Shown here: positions 1-5,108 of the stretch, one piece after another | Position numbering within the stretch: position 1 is the first letter of the stretch | Layout: each line of letters starts with the position of its first letter | Assembly (NCBI GenBank): GCA_946401755.1 | Contig: CAMIVH010000066.1 | Span: forward strand, 1 to 5,108 | Length of the DNA: 5,108 nucleotides | Reading direction: 5' to 3' | From: an uncultured Caryophanales bacterium | Lineage (GTDB): Bacteria; Bacillota_I; Bacilli_A; RFN20; CAG-826 | Translations under genes and position numbers: made by a program | Notes under the pieces: model-generated | The model's input: the letters and a program-made list of their open reading frames with translations, nothing else | Told to the model about the DNA's origin: nothing | The model's database searches: none

Positions 1-1230
1 GCAACATATGTTCCACCAGTTCCTCCAGTGACATATGGTGAGTTAAAGAATGGTCAAGTCTTCTTTGCCAATATCGCCGGCTATGCTGGTTCCACATTAA
101 CAGTCAAAAAGAACAATGCTGTTACATTGGATTTCCCAATGATGAGCACTACCGCAGAAGGTACATACACACAAGAAAACGATCAAATCTCATTCGACTT
201 TGGTGCTTTTGGTACATATGTCGCAAACATCAATGCTGATAGCGATACATTAGAATACGTTTCCGCAACTGGCGCTATTCAATCATTTGGTCAATTCACA
301 TTCAACGAAATGGATGTCTTAGATAACGCTGAAACATATACCGAAAGTGGCAAGATGTACTACCAAAGCAACAAAGATAAAAATAATCGCTCTGGTGCTC
401 GTGGCGCTTACTACTGTGATTATTACGGTGGTGGTAGCAGTTCCACAGTCGGTGGTAGTGGCTGGGACTTAATGGGTGGCAGTGGTGATCAATTATCACT
501 CGATACAACTGAAGTCCATAGTGGTACACAATCCTTGAAACTCAAACGTAACAAAGGTGCTGCCATGAGATATATGACATGGGGCTTAATGGACGGCACA
601 GCTGAAGGCCATACAGGCGCAAATTACTTCATGTATTGGGCCAAGAATCCAAACGCTACAGCCTTAACAATTAAGACATCCGTTTACTATCAAGCACAAG
701 TCACTCCTGGTACACAAGGCAGTAATAGAGCCTATGTTGAAGCACAAATCCCAGCTAATAGTGATTGGACTCCAGTCGTTATTCCACTAGATCCTGCTAA
801 GACATACTATGGTGTCGCTTATACAGCTGCAAACATCTCTGGTGGTAGTGGTGCTGACTACTTCTACATTGATGATGCAACGTTCTTCCCAGAAGAAATG
901 AACATCGCTGCTCCATTCTTAGCCATCAAAGGCTTAGAAATGAGTGGCACAATCGTTCCAGGTGCAGCATCCATCACATTAGGTGAACATGGTACATGTA
1001 AACTTACATGCGCTGCCTTAGGTGGCTCACTTGACGCAACATTCACATTAATCGGTAACAAGATGACAATTACTGTTCCTGCCTTCCAAGGTGGTGAAAA
1101 GACAGTCATTACTGGTACATATGCTCCAAGTGACCAAGCAGGTGTTGTGACATTCACAGTCATCAGCACAACTGGTGAAATGGCGGCATACATTCCAGCC
1201 GATACAGTTTTCCAAGGCTCTATCGCCTAA
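1..1230 (+). CDS. C-terminal part of a secreted multidomain carbohydrate-binding-like protein (5' partial)
   Basis: The frame is open from base 1 and ends at TAA 1228-1230, so this is the last 409 codons of a longer gene. The in-frame GTG at base 28 is an internal valine, not a start: it follows a proline-rich stretch (VPPVPPV, codons 4-10) that looks like an interdomain linker. Domains by codon number: a beta-rich module about 15-107; a jelly-roll-like domain about 113-299, with a glycine-rich patch near 143-162, a HSGTQSLKL strand at 173-181 and a closing YFYIDDATFF strand at 287-296, as in CBM4/9-, CBM11- or CIA30-like galactose-binding folds; and a second beta-rich module about 308-409 resembling the first. 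Thr, Ser, Gly and aromatic residues dominate, as in extracellular proteins. There is no LPXTG motif, terminal membrane segment or SLH repeat. Neighbouring GH130 and sugar-import genes make a polysaccharide-binding or -degrading protein plausible. Any catalytic domain would lie upstream and cannot be judged; the CBM assignment is by pattern only. Confidence 0.8.
   Translation, partial: ATYVPPVPPVTYGELKNGQVFFANIAGYAGSTLTVKKNNAVTLDFPMMSTTAEGTYTQENDQISFDFGAFGTYVANINADSDTLEYVSATGAIQSFGQFTFNEMDVLDNAETYTESGKMYYQSNKDKNNRSGARGAYYCDYYGGGSSSTVGGSGWDLMGGSGDQLSLDTTEVHSGTQSLKLKRNKGAAMRYMTWGLMDGTAEGHTGANYFMYWAKNPNATALTIKTSVYYQAQVTPGTQGSNRAYVEAQIPANSDWTPVVIPLDPAKTYYGVAYTAANISGGSGADYFYIDDATFFPEEMNIAAPFLAIKGLEMSGTIVPGAASITLGEHGTCKLTCAALGGSLDATFTLIGNKMTITVPAFQGGEKTVITGTYAPSDQAGVVTFTVISTTGEMAAYIPADTVFQGSIA
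70..300 (+). repeat. Beta-rich protein module, copy A
   Basis: This is the core of the first of two diverged copies of one protein module within the partial surface protein. Codons 34-70 align without gaps to codons 326-362 of copy B. After one 9-residue insertion in B, codons 71-91 align to 372-392. Shared landmarks are a strand ending in Leu, a [GA]T[YF]T strand, an AF pair followed by Gly, a GTY triplet and a closing S-x-TG. The repeat is visible at protein level only; the DNA has diverged. Its fold and ligand are unknown. Confidence 0.5.
943..1227 (+). repeat. Beta-rich protein module, copy B (C-terminal)
   Basis: This is the second copy of the module described for bases 70-300, and it forms the extreme C-terminus of the protein. 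It has a 9-residue insertion (PAFQGGEKTVITGTY region, codons about 360-374) relative to copy A and two cysteines (codons 333 and 337) that copy A lacks. The CBM-like domain lies between the copies, so the layout is module, jelly roll, module, stop. Confidence 0.5.
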
Positions 1231-1255
1231 CTTGCACAAATATAAACGCGTATTT

Positions 1256-1278
1256 GGAGGGGTAATTAATACCCCTCC
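1256..1278 (+). terminator. Strong hairpin after the surface-protein gene, probable terminator
   Basis: This is a perfect inverted repeat with 9-bp arms (GGAGGGGTA at 1256-1264 and TACCCCTCC at 1270-1278) around the 5-base loop ATTAA, starting 25 bases after the TAA of the surface-protein gene. Position and stem strength fit an intrinsic terminator separating that gene from the repressor operon. No run of T follows the stem (the next bases are TATACTCG), so termination may be weak or the hairpin may instead stabilise the upstream mRNA 3' end. The left arm contains a Shine-Dalgarno-like GGAGGGG, but no start codon lies at a usable distance. Confidence 0.5.
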
Positions 1279-1300
1279 TATACTCGTATATTAATTAATA
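1279..1300. promoter_or_regulatory. Candidate operator/promoter region for the lacI-GH130-permease operon
   Basis: Two small inverted repeats abut directly after the hairpin: TATAC-TC-GTATA at 1279-1290 and the perfect 12-base palindrome TATTAATTAATA at 1289-1300. TATACT at 1279-1284 is one mismatch from a sigma-A -10 box and lies 39 bases before the repressor ATG, but no convincing -35 is seen 16-18 bases upstream because the hairpin occupies that place. An autoregulated LacI-family gene would be expected to carry its operator here. AT-only palindromes are common by chance in AT-rich spacers, so this is a tentative call. Confidence 0.25.
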
Positions 1301-1322
1301 ATAAATTAAAGATAATAAGAAT

Positions 1323-2333
1323 ATGAAAAAACCAACTTTAGAACAAATTGCTATAGAGTGTGGTGTGACTAAGGGTTTAGTCTCTAGAGCGTTAGGAGGC
1401 AAAAACAATGTCTCAGACGCTACAAGAGAAAAAATCATTAGAAAAGCCACAGAACTCGGTTATGACACTTCTAAACTTAAAGTCCATAAAGTCTCATCTA
1501 ACCGTGTCCTTTTGATTGGCTCTAGCCGTATTTTGTTCAAGGAAGATTTCTGGCAGCCAATTATTACTGCGATATCTTCTACTTTATCTAGAAGCAATTT
1601 AATCGTCGAATATCTCACTTTTGAAGAAGACAAGATTGATGATGGCCTTCTTAAAAAGTTAAAAGAATCATCCGTTAGTGCTTTTATCATCATCCATGTT
1701 GCTCCAAAACAAATCATTGATGTTTTAGTGGGCAAGGGTAAACCAATCGTCATCGTGGATCCTAAAACCTTCCATAGTGAAGCTACCCAATTTAAGTTCT
1801 CTAACTATGATTCCACTTACTTAGCGGTTCAACGCTTAATCCAACAAGGGCATACCAATATTGCCTTCTATGGTAGTGATTCCCATAGCTTATCCTTTAG
1901 AGAAAGACATGAAGGCTATATGGCGGCGATGGAAAATCATAAAAAAGAAGTCAATAAACCATGTTCAATTATCTTTAATAACGACAAAAAGAACTATGCT
2001 GATGAGCAAATGCTCATTGATGCATTAAATAATCAACCAATAAGCGCGATTGTGTGCGCTAATGACATCATCGCATTAAATGCTATTAAAACCATTAATC
2101 GCTTAGGTAAAAAGGTTCCTGAAGATATCTCTGTTATCGGTTTTGATAACATCAGGACTGGAGACTTTATGACTCCAAGATTATCAACATTTAATATTCC
2201 ACGCCAAGAGATTGGTGAGGAAGTAGCGAAATATGTGGCTAATTCTATAAAGTCACATCAAATCCCTTATTCTCAAATCGTCATCAGATGTGACTTTATT
2301 GAAAGAGAATCAAATATAGAAGTTAAAAAGTAG
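1323..2333 (+). CDS. LacI-family transcriptional regulator
   Basis: This 336-residue protein has the normal length and layout of a LacI/GalR repressor. The N-terminal helix-turn-helix is at about residues 5-24 (LEQIAIECGVTKGLVSRAL), followed by VSDATREKI at 30-38. A periplasmic-binding-protein-like sensor domain runs from about residue 60, with GHTNIAFYG (176-184), CANDIIA (245-251) and the family hallmark VPEDISVIGFDNI (265-277). Recognition-helix positions equivalent to LacI Tyr17 and Gln18 are Lys17 and Gly18. The hinge after the DNA-binding domain (residues 47-60) lacks the usual proline/asparagine, Ala-Arg and Leu pattern. The ATG is the only good start: an in-frame TAA lies at 1302-1304 with no alternative start between, although the ribosome site is weak. 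It is first in the operon and presumably controls it and itself; the inducer is probably a mannoside or a breakdown product, by context only. Confidence 0.92.
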   Translation: MKKPTLEQIAIECGVTKGLVSRALGGKNNVSDATREKIIRKATELGYDTSKLKVHKVSSNRVLLIGSSRILFKEDFWQPIITAISSTLSRSNLIVEYLTFEEDKIDDGLLKKLKESSVSAFIIIHVAPKQIIDVLVGKGKPIVIVDPKTFHSEATQFKFSNYDSTYLAVQRLIQQGHTNIAFYGSDSHSLSFRERHEGYMAAMENHKKEVNKPCSIIFNNDKKNYADEQMLIDALNNQPISAIVCANDIIALNAIKTINRLGKKVPEDISVIGFDNIRTGDFMTPRLSTFNIPRQEIGEEVAKYVANSIKSHQIPYSQIVIRCDFIERESNIEVKK

Positions 2334-2335
2334 GT
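2329..2335 (+). promoter_or_regulatory. Ribosome binding site of the GH130 gene, overlapping the repressor stop
   Basis: AGTAGGT differs from the AGGAGGT consensus at one base and sits 7 bases before the ATG at 2343. It includes the TAG stop codon of the repressor gene (2331-2333), so ribosomes ending there could re-initiate. It supports the start chosen for the phosphorylase. Confidence 0.6.
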
Positions 2336-2342
2336 ATTAATT

Positions 2343-3326
2343 ATGAAACATAAAATCTATGGAAACGAATTAGCGAATATGCCTTATGAGCCACGTCCAG
2401 AAGGATGTGATTCTCCATTATGGAGATATTCCCAAAATCCTATTATCTCTATGAATCCATTCCCAAATGCTTCTAGAGTCTTTAATAGCGCTGTTATGGC
2501 ATATAACGGAGAATTCATTGGTGTCTTTAGAGCGGACACGAAAAACGGTATCCCATTCTTATTCGTGGGTCATTCCAAAGATGGTATCCATTTTGATTTT
2601 GAAATAGATCCAATTGTTTTCCACGATAAAGAAGGAAAACCAATTAAATTAGAATATGCTTATGATCCAAGACTCGTGGAATTAGAAGGTACATACTATA
2701 TCATCTTCTGTACTTCTAACCATGGTCCAACATTAGGCATTGGTAAAACAAAAGATTTTAAAGACTTTGAACTAGTGGATAATCCATTCCTTCCATTTAA
2801 TAGAAATGGTGTCTTATTCCCAAGAAAGATTAATGGTGAATATGCGATGTTCTCTCGTCCAAGTGACTCTGGTCATACACAGTTTGGTGATATCTTCCTA
2901 TCTTACTCAAAAGATATGGAATATTGGGGCAAACATAGACACGTCATGGAAAGAGGATATGAATGGTGGTGTGGCACTAAGATTGGTGCGGGACCAACTC
3001 CTATTGAATGTGATTTAGGCTGGTTAGTGTTCTTCCATGGCGCTAATCTCACTTGTTCAGGTTTAGTTTATTCCATCGGTGCGGCGATTGTTGATAGAGA
3101 CGATCCAAGCAAAGTATTACATAGATGCGGTAATTTCTTACTCGCTCCAGAAAAGATTTATGAAACAAGTGGTTATGTACCAAATGTCTTATTCCCTGTT
3201 TCATGTTTAACCGACGCTAAAACTGGACGTATCGCCATCTATGCCGGTGGTGCGGATACAGTTACTGAATTATTATTCACTGATATTGATACAGTAATTG
3301 ATTACATTCTTAAATACGAAAGATAA
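2343..3326 (+). CDS. Glycoside hydrolase family 130 protein, probable beta-mannoside phosphorylase
   Basis: GH130 enzymes are inverting phosphorylases: they split beta-mannosides with inorganic phosphate, giving alpha-D-mannose 1-phosphate and a shortened acceptor sugar. This 327-residue protein has no signal peptide, so it acts in the cytoplasm, and its length fits the shorter GH130_2-type proteins rather than the longer mannosylglucose phosphorylases. Five-bladed-propeller hallmarks are visible: FNSA (47-50), VFRAD (61-65), YDPR (107-110) with Asp108 as probable proton donor, NRNGVLFPRK (153-162), SRPS (171-174), TKIGAGPTP (212-220), FHG (231-233), VYSIGAAIVDRDDPSKV (242-258), YVPNVLFP (278-285) and YAGGADT (300-306). 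Asn48, Ser49, Arg63, Asp108, Arg154, Asn155, His178, Lys213, Tyr243, Phe284 and Asp305 match, by memory, active-site residues of the human-gut enzyme UhgbMP at a nearly constant offset. Linkage type (beta-1,4, beta-1,2, or mannosyl-GlcNAc) cannot be read from sequence alone. The two permeases downstream imply an imported oligosaccharide substrate. Confidence 0.9.
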   Translation: MKHKIYGNELANMPYEPRPEGCDSPLWRYSQNPIISMNPFPNASRVFNSAVMAYNGEFIGVFRADTKNGIPFLFVGHSKDGIHFDFEIDPIVFHDKEGKPIKLEYAYDPRLVELEGTYYIIFCTSNHGPTLGIGKTKDFKDFELVDNPFLPFNRNGVLFPRKINGEYAMFSRPSDSGHTQFGDIFLSYSKDMEYWGKHRHVMERGYEWWCGTKIGAGPTPIECDLGWLVFFHGANLTCSGLVYSIGAAIVDRDDPSKVLHRCGNFLLAPEKIYETSGYVPNVLFPVSCLTDAKTGRIAIYAGGADTVTELLFTDIDTVIDYILKYER

Positions 3327-3331
3327 CGATT

Positions 3332-4273
3332 ATGGAATTAACAACAATTGCCGTACGTAACAATCCATTTAGAAAATTAGGCGCGAGATTAAATCGTAGT
3401 AAGTTTTTAATCATGATGATTATCCCTGCCATTATTTTCTATATTGTTTTCTGTTATGTCCCAATGTATGGCGTCCTCATGGCGTTCCAAAGATTTAATC
3501 CAAAAGTCGGTATCTTTGGTTCTAAATTTGTCGGCTTCTCTAACTTTATCGCCGTCTTTGAAGAACCTAAATTCTGGTTAGCATTCAGAAATACATTAAT
3601 TATTGGTTCAGTAAAGATTGTCATCTCCTTCTTAGGAGCGGTCATTATTGCCTTATTACTTAATGAATTAAGAATGATTAAAGCCAAGAAGACTATTCAA
3701 ACCATTGTTACCTTCCCACACTTCTTATCCTGGGTTGTTGTCTCTGGTTTCGTCTTCTCATTATTTGCCTATAATGGCGCAGTTAACTCCTTAGTGGAGG
3801 CTATGGGTGGAAGTCGAACAAACTTCTTACTAGATAAAGGCTTCTTCTTTGGCATGATATTTGCATCAGACATATGGAAAGAAGCTGGATGGGGTAGCAT
3901 TATCTACTTAGCCACGATGGCGGGTATCCCGCAAGATCAATATGAAGCCGCGGATATCGATGGTGCGACTCGTTTACAAAAGATCTGGCATATTACCTTA
4001 CCTGGTATTAAACCAACCGCCATCTTGTTATTAATCATGTCTGTCGGTGGTGTTCTTTCTGCAGGTTTTGATCAAATCTTAAACTTAGGTAATGATGTCT
4101 TAAGAGAAGATGTCAATATTATCGATACATATATTTATTATCACTACGTGAGTGGTACTGGTAACGCTGGTATTGGTACAGCGATTGGTTTATTTAAATC
4201 AGTCATTTCTTTCGTATTAGTTATCAGTGTTGACAGAATCGCTAAAGCGTGTGGCGAAAGGGGTATTATCTAA
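3332..4273 (+). CDS. ABC sugar transporter permease, LplB/YteP type
   Basis: This 313-residue integral membrane protein is one half of the translocation channel of a carbohydrate uptake transporter (CUT1 class, the LplB/YteP branch). About six membrane segments are visible: roughly residues 25-47, 85-110, 123-146, 170-195, 228-250 and 281-302. The EAA loop that docks the ATPase is at 204-228 (YEAADIDGA followed by ITLPGIKP). The cytoplasmic N-terminus is basic. Early segments carry the IPAIIFYIVFCYVPMYGVLMAF-type opening typical of this branch, and the tail (DTYIYYHYV, then GIGTAIGLFKS) is also characteristic. The ATG lies 5 bases after the phosphorylase stop, with a weak GAAAG ribosome site at 3318-3322. 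It pairs with the next gene; substrate specificity would be set mainly by the binding protein, which is not in the window. Confidence 0.93.
   Translation: MELTTIAVRNNPFRKLGARLNRSKFLIMMIIPAIIFYIVFCYVPMYGVLMAFQRFNPKVGIFGSKFVGFSNFIAVFEEPKFWLAFRNTLIIGSVKIVISFLGAVIIALLLNELRMIKAKKTIQTIVTFPHFLSWVVVSGFVFSLFAYNGAVNSLVEAMGGSRTNFLLDKGFFFGMIFASDIWKEAGWGSIIYLATMAGIPQDQYEAADIDGATRLQKIWHITLPGIKPTAILLLIMSVGGVLSAGFDQILNLGNDVLREDVNIIDTYIYYHYVSGTGNAGIGTAIGLFKSVISFVLVISVDRIAKACGERGII
4258..4263 (+). promoter_or_regulatory. Ribosome binding site of the second permease gene, inside the first
   Basis: AAGGGG lies 9 bases before the ATG at 4273 and within the last codons of the preceding permease gene. Together with the overlapping TAATG stop/start it supports this start and suggests coupled translation, which would keep the two channel subunits in equal amounts. 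Confidence 0.6.
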
Positions 4274-5108
4274 TGAAAAGAGAAACTGAATTAGCTAGAC
4301 TCCCACTTCGTCCAAGAGGTTCTTCTAGAGATAGAAAGATTCAAGGCTTAGACATCGTTATCTTTGTGATATTAGCGATCTATGCCTTATTAATCATCTT
4401 CCCATTCTGGAATGCATTTATCATTTCTATTTCTTCTGAAGCGTCTTATTTAAAGAGCAATCTCTTATTATGGCCAACTGAATTAGATTTAAGCGCTTAT
4501 AAACAAGTGTTCACTAATAATCAATTATGGTCTGGCTTTGGTATCACGATGATTCTTTTAATCGGTGGTACAGCTTATCAATTATTCTTTACAGTCATTA
4601 CAGGCTACGCGATGAGTAGAAACAGATGGTTCGGTAAGAACTTTGTGATGAACATGATTTTAGTCACTATGTTCTTCGGTGGTGGTATGGTTCCTTACTA
4701 CTACTTAATTAAGTCCTTGGGTATGATGAACACAATTTGGGTCATGATTATCCCAGGTGCGATTGATACATTCAATATGTTACTCATGCGTAACTATTTT
4801 GCATCCTTACCTGCGGAGATGGAAGAAAGTGCGAAGATTGATGGGGCGAATGACTTAATCATCTTCGTAAAGATCTTCTTACCATTATCTTTACCAATGC
4901 TAGCGACAATTGGCTTATTCTTCGCAGTCGGTAACTGGAATTCATGGTATAACGCGATGTTATTCATTCCAGATAGAACGGAAATTTGGCCATTACAAAT
5001 GGTCTTAAGAAATATGATTGCTACTGTCTCCTCTAATATCGAAAACCCAGAAGCAGTAGATGGATTCTCACAAGGTTTAACAATGGCGAGTATCTTCTTC
5101 ACCATTGT
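4273..5108 (+). CDS. ABC sugar transporter permease, LplC/YtcP type (3' partial)
   Basis: The frame opens at ATG 4273, whose A is the last base of the previous stop codon (TAATG), and runs past the window end, giving 278 codons. It is the partner subunit of the LplB/YteP-type permease. After a basic N-terminus (residues 1-23) come membrane segments at about 26-50, 88-112, 125-148, 153-172 and 205-222. The EAA docking loop is at 184-208 (EESAKIDGA followed by IFLPLSLP). Family features include FFGGGMVPYYYLIKSLGM (134-151), NTIWVMIIPGAI (153-164), NWNSWYNAM (221-229) and WPLQMVLR (239-246). Members of this branch are usually about 300 residues, so only the last membrane segment and a short tail, some 20-30 residues, should be missing. 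A lipoprotein solute-binding protein gene is expected next, by analogy with lpl-type operons. Confidence 0.92.
   Translation, partial: MKRETELARLPLRPRGSSRDRKIQGLDIVIFVILAIYALLIIFPFWNAFIISISSEASYLKSNLLLWPTELDLSAYKQVFTNNQLWSGFGITMILLIGGTAYQLFFTVITGYAMSRNRWFGKNFVMNMILVTMFFGGGMVPYYYLIKSLGMMNTIWVMIIPGAIDTFNMLLMRNYFASLPAEMEESAKIDGANDLIIFVKIFLPLSLPMLATIGLFFAVGNWNSWYNAMLFIPDRTEIWPLQMVLRNMIATVSSNIENPEAVDGFSQGLTMASIFFTI

Noticed and set aside
28..30. GTG as the start codon of the first gene
   Set aside because: The same frame is open back to base 1 and encodes a proline-rich linker; there is no ribosome binding site before it. The gene is cut by the window edge.
451..851. Repeated GGTGGTAGTGG stretches (451-461 and 841-851) as a DNA repeat element
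   Set aside because: They encode glycine-serine loops with favoured codons; such short matches are expected from composition and show no flanking similarity.
302..1239. Minus-strand open frames opposite the surface-protein gene (302-529, 864-1193, 1048-1239)
   Set aside because: They are shadows of a clearly coding + strand frame, have unlikely composition (His/Tyr/Cys-rich or irregular) and show no family motif or ribosome site.
1232..1246. TTGCAC and TATAAA as a promoter pair
   Set aside because: The two boxes are only 3 bases apart, far from the 16-18 base spacing needed.
1242..1255. ATAAACGCGTATTT as a LacI/CcpA-like operator
   Set aside because: It has a perfect ACGCGT centre but poor flanking symmetry, does not match the cre consensus well, and lies before the probable terminator of the upstream gene. 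Kept only as a weak alternative operator.
1460..3687. Other small open frames overlapping the repressor, phosphorylase and first permease genes (1460-1753 minus, 2806-3018 plus, 3454-3687 minus)
   Set aside because: Each lies wholly inside a gene with strong family motifs in another frame and has no independent support.
4794..5105. Minus-strand open frame near the window end
   Set aside because: It is antisense to the second permease, whose EAA loop and family motifs run through the same bases on the + strand.

Overview
The window looks like a piece of an AT-rich, gut-type Bacillota (Firmicutes) genome or a relative on the Erysipelotrichia/Mollicutes side. Reasons are the AT-rich synonymous codons (many TTA, AGA, AAA), the Lpl/YtcP-type sugar transporter permeases and the LacI-controlled single-strand operon. 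Tryptophan is read as TGG throughout and full-length frames survive under the standard bacterial code, so there is no sign of UGA recoding. The taxon cannot be fixed from this window.

All five genes lie on the + strand. Bases 1-1230 are the 3' end of a long extracellular-type protein that begins before the window. It runs from a proline-rich linker through a beta-rich module, a carbohydrate-binding-module-like jelly roll and a second diverged copy of the beta-rich module. A 92-base gap follows, with a strong hairpin (probable terminator) and two small palindromes that could be operators. Then comes a tight operon: a LacI-type repressor (1323-2333), a GH130 family mannoside phosphorylase (2343-3326), an LplB/YteP-type permease (3332-4273) and an LplC/YtcP-type permease (4273 to past the window end). 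Junctions inside the operon are +9, +5 and -1 bases, so it is almost certainly one transcript.

The likely working model is that a beta-mannoside or mannose-containing oligosaccharide enters through an ABC importer built from the two permeases and a solute-binding protein expected just downstream. The cytoplasmic GH130 enzyme then cleaves it with phosphate to release alpha-mannose 1-phosphate, and the LacI protein senses a sugar from the pathway. No ATPase gene is seen; transporters of this class usually borrow a shared MsmX-type ATPase encoded elsewhere. The upstream surface protein may help capture or break down the polymer, but that rests only on proximity and its CBM-like domain.

I see no mobile element, CRISPR array, tRNA, rRNA or obvious novel system. 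The points most worth a second look are the internal module duplication in the surface protein, the missing canonical hinge-helix motif in the LacI protein, the hairpin and palindromes in front of the operon, and the exact substrate of the GH130 enzyme.
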